Source of the DNA: Akkermansiaceae bacterium
GTDB taxonomy: Bacteria > Verrucomicrobiota > Verrucomicrobiia > Verrucomicrobiales > Akkermansiaceae
Assembly: GCA_011524615.1 (NCBI GenBank)
Contig: WTJZ01000221.1
Coordinates: 6,458 to 18,289 of the forward strand
Length of the DNA stretch: 11,832 nt
Direction of reading: 5' to 3'
Each line of letters begins with the position of its first letter. Position 1 is the stretch's first letter. The translations under genes and the position numbers were made by a program. The notes below the pieces were generated by a model. It was not told where the DNA came from and searched no databases. It was given only the letters and a program-made list of their open reading frames with translations. This document shows positions 6,423 through 11,832 of this stretch, piece after piece.

Positions 6423-7046
6423 TTACCAAGTGGCATTATAGCCTCTGGTGTCAATGTGGGTGAAGCTATTGTAGCGGCCTACTCCACCTTTGAAGAGACG
6501 CTTCTTATCGCGGTAATACTTGATACGCGAATATGTTGTCCAAGAAGAGCAAGGCATGACGACATCCATTGCTACATTCTTCTTATGGTAAGAGTTACGT
6601 GAGGCTCCACGGCAACGTGCATTGTAGGCTGGGCTACGATAGAGAGACACGATTTCTTCTACATCGCACTTGAGTGATGAGGAGATCCTGTCCATCGCCT
6701 TGAGGGTGTGAGCGATATTGTCCCAGTAGTGACTCGGAGGGAGAGAGTTCCAAGTAGACCCTTTGGCTCGCGCGTGAACTTGGATCACTTGCTGGTTATG
6801 GATATGCTTGAGATCTAGTCTGTCTATGAACTTAGCATAACGGAAAATGTTTCCTCCTTCGCGACGCACCCAATTGTAAGGAAGTCTATTGAGATCCACA
6901 TCATACTTGCGTGTGGCAGCTTCTACGTCCGTCGAAGATAATACGAAACCACCAAGTGCTAGAGTCGCACCAGAGAGAAAGGTTCTTCTGCTCGAAAGAA
7001 AATCACCACACGTTGTGAGGTCAGTAATGATTTCAGAATTATTCAT
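6423..7046 (-). CDS. Tat-exported M15/DUF882 murein endopeptidase, YcbK/MepK-like
   Basis: A 207-residue protein. The N-terminus carries a twin-arginine signal, SRRTFLSG at 19-26, followed by a hydrophobic stretch and a likely cleavage near VEA-A (41-44). E. coli YcbK (MepK) is also Tat-type in sequence. The catalytic half matches that family: YRSPAYNARCRGASRNSYH at 136-154, VAMDV at 158-162, and GGVGRYNSFTHIDTRG at 187-202. The zinc ligands are therefore His154, Asp161 and His197. MepK cleaves 3-3 crosslinks in peptidoglycan, so this is probably a periplasmic wall-remodelling hydrolase. One family position is altered: the usual H-x-x-G-x-A-x-D is H-K-K-N-V-A-M-D, with Asn157 for Gly. The region at about 45-125 is longer than in E. 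coli. The n-region before the arginines is unusually long (19 residues), but no internal ATG offers a shorter start. It lies downstream of the flavoprotein gene and upstream of a strong terminator. Confidence 0.88.
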   Translation of the reverse strand: MNNSEIITDLTTCGDFLSSRRTFLSGATLALGGFVLSSTDVEAATRKYDVDLNRLPYNWVRREGGNIFRYAKFIDRLDLKHIHNQQVIQVHARAKGSTWNSLPPSHYWDNIAHTLKAMDRISSSLKCDVEEIVSLYRSPAYNARCRGASRNSYHKKNVAMDVVMPCSSWTTYSRIKYYRDKKRLFKGGVGRYNSFTHIDTRGYNATW

Positions 7047-7084
7047 CTTAAAATTCGTTTGCCATTAATGCTACTAATTGGCGA

Positions 7085-7151
7085 GTAAAAAATAGTGACT
7101 ATTTTAAATTACTAAAAAAACTTAAATTGATTTAGTCTTATGGTCACTATT
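7085..7151 (-). terminator. AT-rich nested inverted repeat, terminator-like, after the flavoprotein gene
   Basis: The outer arms AATAGTGAC (7091-7099) and GTCACTATT (7143-7151) are perfect 9-mers. Inside them ACTAAA (7111-7116) matches TTTAGT (7131-7136). On the minus strand the outer right arm runs directly into a T run (complement of 7087-7092), as expected for a terminator of the flavoprotein gene, though the loop is long. A smaller alternative hairpin, AAAATAG-TGA-CTATTTT at 7089-7105, uses the same arm. The complement of 7101-7106 also gives TAAAAT, a possible -10 box for the MepK-like gene, so the region may end one unit and start the next. Confidence 0.45.
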
Positions 7152-7195
7152 GAGCTGATAAAAATTTATGTCTAGGAGCGGCAAAGCGTTCGTTA

Positions 7196-8434
7196 TTACA
7201 CTACAGCAGCTCGGCCTGCGAGATATCCAGATGTCCAAGCGTTTTGGAAATTGAATCCACCTGTGACGCCATCGATATTAACAACCTCTCCTGCAAAGTG
7301 AATACCAGGGACGAGTTTGCTCTCCATCGTTTTGAGAGTGATTTCATTAGCATTGACTCCGCCACAAGTGACGAATTCATCCTTGTTGATGCTCTTTCCT
7401 GAGACAGGGAGGGTGCAGTCTTGGATAATAGAGATGAGCGCTTTGGTTTCTTCTTTGCCGAGTTGAGACCAAGTGGTTTTGTCTGTGATGCCTGCACATT
7501 GGACCATATTTGCCCAGAGGCGCTTAGGGATAGATGCGAGGGCGCTGCGAGATGCGATAGCGCGTTTACCCCATTCTTGTCGCTTGAGTTGGATCAGCTT
7601 GTTCAGGTCTACATCGGGACACCAATTGACCTTGAGGTCAAACTGGTACTCTTGCTCTGCCAGGTCACGCGCAGCAAAGGCAGAGAGCTTAAGGATCCCT
7701 GGTCCACTGACACCCCAGTGTGTAATGAGGAGAGGGCCTCGGTTCTCATACTTAGTACCCGCGATCTTAACCTCGACCGGATTCACTGACAAGCCCGCTA
7801 GATCTGTAATGAGATCATGGTTGATCGTAAAGGTGAAGAGGGAAGGAACTGCTGGCAGGAGGTCGTGGCCGAGTGATTCTACAAGTTTGGCTCCTGCGGT
7901 GAGTCTGGTGCCGCCTGTACAGATGATGACTTTCTTAGACTGGAGTATCTGCCCCTTATCAAGAGTGAGAGTGAAGAGGTCTCCTTCTTGCTGGATCTCA
8001 CTTACTCCAGACTTGGTGAATACCTGAACGCCTAGCTCATCGGCCGCATTTGATAAGCAATCGATAATAGTTTGGGAGTTATCAGTGATAGGGAACATGC
8101 GTCCATCTTTCTCCACCTTGAGCTCCACTCCTCTGTTCTCAAACCATTGGATCGTGTCTGATGGTCCAAAGTGATGAAAGGGGCCAATGAGAGATTTCTG
8201 CCCTCGGGGGTAGTGCTTGATCAGTTCTTTGGGCTCATGGCAGTCATGGGTGACATTACATCGACCTCCACCAGAAATTTTAACCTTTTGCAGGAGTTGT
8301 CCACTCTTCTCTAGGATCGCAATGTTGAGGGGCGTGCTGGCATGCTCTCCGGCCATGATCGCACTGAAGAATCCAGCGGCTCCGCCGCCGATGATTACGA
8401 GATCCCATTGAGATTGATTTAATTCCACTGACAT
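7196..8434 (-). CDS. YhiN/HI0933-family FAD-dependent oxidoreductase
   Basis: A 412-residue cytoplasmic flavoprotein, the usual length for the HI0933-like (BaiN/RdsA, E. coli YhiN) family. The N-terminal dinucleotide-binding fold is clear: DLVIIGGGAAGFFSA at 11-25, with the acidic end of the second strand in LEKSG (41-45). The family signature KVKISGGGRCNVTH follows at about 50-63. GRMFP near 111-115 and CTGGTRLTAG near 171-180 are also typical. The C-terminal signature GVTGGFNFQNAWTSG, near 389-403, closes the FAD site. The exact reaction is not settled for most members, so I do not assign a substrate. The gene is divergent from the cupin gene with only 64 bases between starts. A weak promoter (TTGCAT, 16 bases, TATACC on the minus strand, complement of 8445-8472) would give a very short leader. 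The AT-rich inverted repeat beyond the stop may terminate it. Confidence 0.92.
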   Translation of the reverse strand: MSVELNQSQWDLVIIGGGAAGFFSAIMAGEHASTPLNIAILEKSGQLLQKVKISGGGRCNVTHDCHEPKELIKHYPRGQKSLIGPFHHFGPSDTIQWFENRGVELKVEKDGRMFPITDNSQTIIDCLSNAADELGVQVFTKSGVSEIQQEGDLFTLTLDKGQILQSKKVIICTGGTRLTAGAKLVESLGHDLLPAVPSLFTFTINHDLITDLAGLSVNPVEVKIAGTKYENRGPLLITHWGVSGPGILKLSAFAARDLAEQEYQFDLKVNWCPDVDLNKLIQLKRQEWGKRAIASRSALASIPKRLWANMVQCAGITDKTTWSQLGKEETKALISIIQDCTLPVSGKSINKDEFVTCGGVNANEITLKTMESKLVPGIHFAGEVVNIDGVTGGFNFQNAWTSGYLAGRAAVV

Positions 8435-8452
8435 TATGCCTGGCGGTATAGG

Positions 8453-8482
8453 GCGAATTCTATGGGATGCAATGTAATTCGC
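8453..8482. promoter_or_regulatory. Inverted repeat between divergent flavoprotein and cupin genes
   Basis: GCGAATT at 8453-8459 and AATTCGC at 8476-8482 are perfect 7-base inverted arms around 16 bases. They fill nearly half of the 64-base gap between two diverging start codons and overlap the weak minus-strand promoter boxes. This is a candidate operator for a dimeric regulator; chance is not excluded. Confidence 0.3.
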
Positions 8483-8498
8483 TTGTCACTCCTAGTGG

Positions 8499-9014
8499 AT
8501 GAATTACAGAGGACTCATGCGAGCACTCCCCAGTCCTGTCGATGATGTTGTATTCTATGATACGAGCGAATTAACAGACCTGACGACTCAGGCTCAAGAG
8601 AGTTCGCGTGCTCGGATGATGCAGCCCATCCAGCGTAGTACGGATGCTCCAGTGCAGAGACTGCTCAATGCGATTCAACCTGGCTCATACGTGAGGCCAC
8701 ACATGCACCCTACGGCAGGAGGGAGTGAGACGATCATTGTGATGCAGGGACGACTCGGCGTTATGATCTATGAGCCAGATGGGGGACTCCGTCAGCATTA
8801 CCTACTCGAGCCTGGGTGTGTAATAGACATTGAACCTGGAGTCTGGCATGGTATGGTGGCATTAGCTCCAGATACTATTATCGCAGAGTTTAAGAAAGGT
8901 CCCTATGATGCCAGACGAGATAAAGAGTTCGCCCCGTGGAGCCCAGAAGAGGGGGCAGAAGGTGCTCAGGCTTTTATCCAAGATTTGGAGCTATTGTACC
9001 GATCGTCTGAATAA
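8499..9014 (+). CDS. WbuC-family cupin-fold metalloprotein
   Basis: A 171-residue cytoplasmic protein. The N-terminal part (about 20-60) holds the family's R-x-RM and DAPVQRLLNAIQPGSY segments, followed by a single cupin barrel. Metal-binding residues are visible as His68 and His70 in RPHMHP, Glu77 in SETIIVMQGR, and His117 in EPGVWHGMVAL. The C-terminal tail GPYDARRDKEFAPWSPEEG (134-152) is also typical of WbuC proteins, which are often encoded with surface-polysaccharide genes but whose reaction is uncharacterised. Here no such cluster is visible; the neighbours are a divergent flavoprotein and a possible small membrane protein. The start is taken at 8499. An internal ATG at 8517, preceded closely by AGAGGA, is an alternative that would remove six residues not needed for the fold. 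Family confident; function unknown. Confidence 0.9.
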   Translation: MNYRGLMRALPSPVDDVVFYDTSELTDLTTQAQESSRARMMQPIQRSTDAPVQRLLNAIQPGSYVRPHMHPTAGGSETIIVMQGRLGVMIYEPDGGLRQHYLLEPGCVIDIEPGVWHGMVALAPDTIIAEFKKGPYDARRDKEFAPWSPEEGAEGAQAFIQDLELLYRSSE

Positions 9015-9018
9015 GTTA

Positions 9019-9126
9019 TTGATCGGAATCGGGATATGGGGATCGATTCTGACCTTGGTGGTCGTGATCTTGCTCTTCTTTCTGATCGGGTTAGATGCCG
9101 AGTTTACCTATCGATCACAATACTAG
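9019..9126 (+). CDS. Possible small single-span membrane protein (35 residues)
   Basis: A short frame directly after the cupin stop codon (9012-9014), in the +1 frame relative to it. From the TTG at 9019 it gives 35 residues: a hydrophobic helix of about 24 residues (IGIGIWGSIL then TLVVVILLFFLIGL) and a polar tail DAEFTYRSQY. A CTG at 9007, overlapping the cupin gene, would add the residues LNKL, whose lysine would favour a cytoplasmic N-terminus. The frame also stays open back into the cupin gene, so the true start is uncertain and there is no ATG at the junction. The uninterrupted hydrophobic run beginning exactly after the cupin stop is unlikely to be accidental. It could be a coupled small membrane protein, or a membrane tail reached by frameshift or lost through a sequencing error. 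Confidence 0.4.
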   Translation: MIGIGIWGSILTLVVVILLFFLIGLDAEFTYRSQY

Positions 9127-9199
9127 GCGTACTCTGTAGACTCGAGGTGTGCTCTCTGTTCACTCCTTGGGTGATCTCGTAATTAAGGCTCTGTGGGGT

Positions 9200-9251
9200 G
9201 TTGATTTGGGGTATAAAATAGGGTGTAGGTATGAGTTGGATTTGGGATAAT
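9200..9251 (+). promoter_or_regulatory. Tandem imperfect repeats with -10-like boxes upstream of the aldolase
   Basis: GTTGATTTGGGGTATAA (9200-9216) and GTTGGATTTGGGATAAT (9235-9251) are near copies starting 35 bases apart. Each ends in a -10-like element (TATAAA at 9212-9217, GATAAT at 9246-9251). No good -35 box sits at the right distance from either. The 206-base gap before the aldolase holds this pair and one hairpin and no gene, so it is the likely control region of the fucose genes. Confidence 0.35.
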
Positions 9252-9282
9252 GCGGTAGTTCCATAAAAAGGCCTCAAAAAAC

Positions 9283-9318
9283 CGACAAAAAACTTGTCGC
9301 ATTTTTGATTTTGTCTGT
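9283..9318 (+). terminator. Short hairpin with T-rich tail just before the aldolase
   Basis: CGACAA (9283-9288) pairs with TTGTCG (9294-9299) around a 5-base loop and is followed by a T-rich tail (9302-9318). On the opposite strand the stem is also followed by T-rich sequence. It ends about 15 bases before the aldolase ATG, so it either terminates the cupin transcript or acts as an attenuator in the aldolase leader. The stem is short. Confidence 0.45.
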
Positions 9319-9332
9319 TTAACTGCCGTGAC

Positions 9333-10085
9333 ATGACAATCTCTGAAGAATTATTAGTATTAGCACACGATCTTGGTAAAGAAGAGCGTGCGCTTGCGAT
9401 CCTAGGTGAAGGTAACGTTAGTGGTGACCTTGGTGATGGTACATTCCTCGTTAAAGCATCAGGTACGTCACTTGGTACACTTCAAGAATCAGGCCTCTCA
9501 AAAGTATCGTTCGAGAAGGTAAATGCATTCCTCGCTAAGGACGGTCAGACGGAAGAAGACGTAGAGTCAGGTCTCATCGACTCACTTGCTGATCCATCAC
9601 ACAAGAAGCCATCTGTAGAGACATTCCTCCACGCTCTCTGTCTTCAGGAAGAAGGAGTCAACTTCGTAGGTCACACGCACACAACATCAGTTCTCTCGAT
9701 CCTCGCATCTAAGGAAGGCGCTAAGCCATTTGCTAAGCACCTTTGCCCAGACTGTATCGTTGTCTGTGGTCTCGAGGTAGCCGTGATTCCTTATGTTGAT
9801 CCAGGTCTCCAGCTCGCATACGCGATCAAGAATGTTCTTGCAGACTATCGTGCGAAGCACGGTAAGGCTCCTAAGGTAATCCTCATGGAGAACCACGGTC
9901 CAGTAGCTCTCGGTAAGACATCTAAGGAAGCATTCAACATCATGCTCATGCTCGATAAGTGGGCTAAGCTTATCCTCGGTGCTCAGACAATGGGTGGTCT
10001 CAACTACATGTCAGATGAAGATGCACAGAAGATCGACGGCCGTCTCGATGAGGCATACCGTCGTAAGATGCTCGAAGGTAAGTAA
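9333..10085 (+). CDS. Class II sugar-phosphate aldolase (probable L-fuculose-1-phosphate aldolase)
   Basis: A 250-residue class II aldolase/adducin-family enzyme that should cleave a ketose 1-phosphate into L-lactaldehyde and dihydroxyacetone phosphate using zinc. The active-site set is complete: phosphate-binding GEGNVSG at 25-31 and KASGT at 41-45, catalytic acid Glu96 in KPSVETFLHA, zinc ligands His114 and His116 in GHTHTTS, and the third zinc ligand His188 in MENHGP. It is longer than E. coli FucA (about 215 residues), and some segments (GEGNVSG, KASGT, PSVETFLHA) resemble the aldolase domain of RhaD-type proteins, so fuculose or rhamnulose phosphate are both possible. The adjacent fucI favours fuculose phosphate. 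A charged, helical C-terminal tail follows residue 226. Codons are strongly biased (Gly mostly GGT, Leu mostly CTC/CTT), as in fucI and unlike the flavoprotein or cupin genes, suggesting high expression. There is no Shine-Dalgarno sequence before the ATG. A terminator separates it from fucI. Confidence 0.92.
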   Translation: MTISEELLVLAHDLGKEERALAILGEGNVSGDLGDGTFLVKASGTSLGTLQESGLSKVSFEKVNAFLAKDGQTEEDVESGLIDSLADPSHKKPSVETFLHALCLQEEGVNFVGHTHTTSVLSILASKEGAKPFAKHLCPDCIVVCGLEVAVIPYVDPGLQLAYAIKNVLADYRAKHGKAPKVILMENHGPVALGKTSKEAFNIMLMLDKWAKLILGAQTMGGLNYMSDEDAQKIDGRLDEAYRRKMLEGK

Positions 10086-10145
10086 TCTACGGGATTTTAG
10101 AACCTATAGATCTATAGAATAGAATTTTACAAAAAAGTATTGGAG

Positions 10146-10198
10146 AAAGCTTACTCATCGACTAATCCTCAGGGATCAAGATCGGAGTAAGCTTTTTT
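10146..10198 (+). terminator. Intrinsic terminator between the aldolase and fucI
   Basis: A perfect 11-bp stem, AAAGCTTACTC (10146-10156) and GAGTAAGCTTT (10185-10195), with T continuing to 10198. The 28-base loop holds a smaller stem, ATCC (10165-10168) with GGAT (10173-10176). It begins 61 bases after the aldolase stop and ends 28 bases before the fucI ATG, so fucI either relies on read-through or has a promoter in a very small space. Confidence 0.82.
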
Positions 10199-10226
10199 AC
10201 CTATCAACTACAACTCTCTTAATAAT

Positions 10227-11832
10227 ATGGCTAACTATCCAAAAATCGGTATTCGCCCAACGATCGACGGTCGTTATGGTGGTGTTCGTGAGTCGCTCGA
10301 AGGTCAGACCTATGCAATGGCTGAGCGTGCTGCTAAGTTCCTCTCAGAAAATATCAAGTACCCAGACGGTACTCCTGTAGAATGTGTGATCTCTGATGGA
10401 TGTATCGGAGGGATCGCAGAGGCTGCAGCAGCAGCTGATAAGTTCCGTCGTGAAGACGTAGGTGTCTCTCTCACCGTTACTCCATGTTGGTGTTACGGAG
10501 CGGAGACGATGGACCAGACTCCACACCTTCCTAAGGCTGTATGGGGCTTCAATGGTACAGAGCGTCCAGGTGCAGTATACCTCGCGGCAGTACTCGCAGG
10601 TCACACCCAGAAGGGGCTTCCAGCATTCGGTATCTATGGTAAGGACGTACAGGACGCAGGTGATGAGTCTATCCCAGCAGACGTTCAGGAGAAGCTTCTT
10701 CGCTTCGCACGTGCGGGTCTCGCAGTAGCGATGATGAAAGGGCGTACCTACCTCTCGATCGGTGGTACTTCAATGGGGATCGTAGGATCAGTTGTTGATC
10801 CTGACTTCTTCCAAGAATACCTCGGAATGAACTCACAAGCGATCGACATGACAGAGATCGTACGTCGTATAGACAAGGAGATCTACGACGAAGAAGAATA
10901 CAACCTCGCTAAAGAGTGGGTATCTGAGAAGTGTGTCCAAGGAAAAGACTACAACAGTGAAGAGACACAGCGCTCTGCAGAGTCTCACCAACACGAGTGG
11001 GAAACATCGATCAAGATGTTCCTCATCTGTCGTGACCTCATGGAAGGTAACCAAAAGCTAGCTGAGAAGGGATTCCCTGAAGAAGCGCGTGGATGGAATG
11101 CAATCTGTGCTGGATTCCAAGGTCAGCGTCAGTGGACAGACCACTACCCGAACGGTGACTTCATGGAAGCAATGCTTACGACCTCATTCGACTGGAATGG
11201 TAAGCGTGCTCCATACCAAATGGCGACAGAGAATGATGCTCTCAATGCAGTATCAATGATGTTCGGCAACCTCCTCACGAACACGGCTCAGATCTTTGCT
11301 GACCTTCGTACGTACTGGTCACCAGAAGCAGTAGAGCGTGTCTCAGGACATAAGCTCGAAGGCGACGCAGCAGGCGGCCTCCTTCACCTCATCAACTCTG
11401 GTCCAGCGACTCTTGATGGTACTGGTCAAATGACCGATGCAGAAGGCAACCCTACAATGAAGCCATTCTGGGAAATCACAGATGAAGAGGTAGAGAACTG
11501 CCTCAAGGAAACAACGTGGCACCCATCGATCACAGAGTACTTCCCTGGTGGTGGTATGAGCACACGTTATAAGACTAAGGGTGGCATGCCTGCTACGATC
11601 CTTCGTCTGAACCTCGTTAAAGGTCTTGGCCCAGCGCTTCAAATCGCAGAGGGTACGACAGTTGAGCTTCCTGACAACGTGCATGATGCTCTCGATGAGC
11701 GTACGAACCCAACATGGCCAACAACATGGTTCTGCCCACGTATCACAGGTAACGGTGTCTTCCGTGACACCTACTCAGTGATGAACAACTGGGGTGCTAA
11801 CCACTGTGTAATGAGCTATGGCCACATCGGTG
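10227..11832 (+). CDS. fucI: L-fucose isomerase (3' end cut off)
   Basis: The frame is open from the ATG at 10227 to the right edge: 535 complete codons of an expected roughly 590. It interconverts L-fucose and L-fuculose in the cytoplasm, the first step of phosphorylating fucose catabolism, and in known members works as a manganese-dependent hexamer. Similarity to E. coli FucI is high throughout, for example PKIGIRP near 5-11, TPCWCYG, FNGTERPGAVYLAA, GFQGQRQWTDHYPNGD and SFDWNG. The three metal ligands are all visible: Glu335 (in ATEND), Asp359 (in FADLRTYW) and His526 (in NWGANH), each two positions before E. coli 337, 361 and 528. About 55 C-terminal residues lie outside the window. D-arabinose is a common side substrate of the family. 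No Shine-Dalgarno sequence precedes the start; the leader is AT-rich and follows a terminator. Codon use is as biased as in the aldolase, pointing to strong expression. Confidence 0.97.
   Translation, partial: MANYPKIGIRPTIDGRYGGVRESLEGQTYAMAERAAKFLSENIKYPDGTPVECVISDGCIGGIAEAAAAADKFRREDVGVSLTVTPCWCYGAETMDQTPHLPKAVWGFNGTERPGAVYLAAVLAGHTQKGLPAFGIYGKDVQDAGDESIPADVQEKLLRFARAGLAVAMMKGRTYLSIGGTSMGIVGSVVDPDFFQEYLGMNSQAIDMTEIVRRIDKEIYDEEEYNLAKEWVSEKCVQGKDYNSEETQRSAESHQHEWETSIKMFLICRDLMEGNQKLAEKGFPEEARGWNAICAGFQGQRQWTDHYPNGDFMEAMLTTSFDWNGKRAPYQMATENDALNAVSMMFGNLLTNTAQIFADLRTYWSPEAVERVSGHKLEGDAAGGLLHLINSGPATLDGTGQMTDAEGNPTMKPFWEITDEEVENCLKETTWHPSITEYFPGGGMSTRYKTKGGMPATILRLNLVKGLGPALQIAEGTTVELPDNVHDALDERTNPTWPTTWFCPRITGNGVFRDTYSVMNNWGANHCVMSYGHIG

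Noticed and set aside
11343..11684. A 113-codon minus-strand frame inside fucI
   Set aside because: It is antisense to strongly conserved fucI sequence; such long shadow frames are expected from the biased codon use of that gene.

Overview
The window reads like part of a chromosome from a carbohydrate-degrading bacterium of the Planctomycetota-Verrucomicrobiota-Chlamydiota (PVC) group, most likely a marine or gut verrucomicrobium. The grounds are two secreted S1-family sulfatases, a fucose isomerase and a class II aldolase, a CxxC zinc-ribbon protein with a proline-rich tail, and a conserved hypothetical of a type I remember from planctomycetes and verrucomicrobia. Almost no gene has a clear Shine-Dalgarno sequence; the gene at 2036 is the exception. 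This placement is inferred from gene content, not from a phylogenetic marker search.

Layout. Left edge to 1191 (minus strand): a truncated zinc-ribbon/proline-rich protein, a factor-independent terminator, and an M48 zinc-metalloprotease lipoprotein. 1466-2539 (plus): elongation factor P followed 9 bases later by a conserved protein of unknown function. 2712-5989 (minus): two different exported sulfatases in tandem, each with an intact C-x-P-S-R maturation motif. 5990-6362: a gene-free stretch with repeats and palindromes, closed by a strong hairpin terminator. 6423-8434 (minus): a Tat-exported murein endopeptidase of the YcbK/MepK type and a YhiN/HI0933-type flavoprotein. 8499-9126 (plus): a WbuC-family cupin and a probable 35-residue single-span membrane protein. 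9333 to the right edge (plus): a class II sugar-phosphate aldolase and L-fucose isomerase (fucI), which runs off the end with 535 residues visible.

How the genes fit together. Sulfatases outside the cytoplasm can strip sulfate from algal fucans or host mucin. Fucose isomerase then converts L-fucose to L-fuculose, and the aldolase should cleave the ketose 1-phosphate to lactaldehyde and dihydroxyacetone phosphate. The kinase, glycosidases, transporter and sulfatase-maturing enzyme are not in this window. The M48 protease and MepK-like enzyme are envelope maintenance genes, and EF-P is housekeeping. The aldolase and fucI use a visibly narrower codon set than their neighbours, as expected for strongly expressed genes. 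A perfect 11-bp-stem terminator lies between them, and paired repeats plus a hairpin lie upstream of the aldolase, so the fucose genes may be regulated at the RNA level. I found no CRISPR array, insertion sequence, tRNA or rRNA. I see no clearly new multi-gene system; the best leads are the EF-P partner protein, the small membrane ORF after the cupin and the fucose-gene leader and terminator structures.
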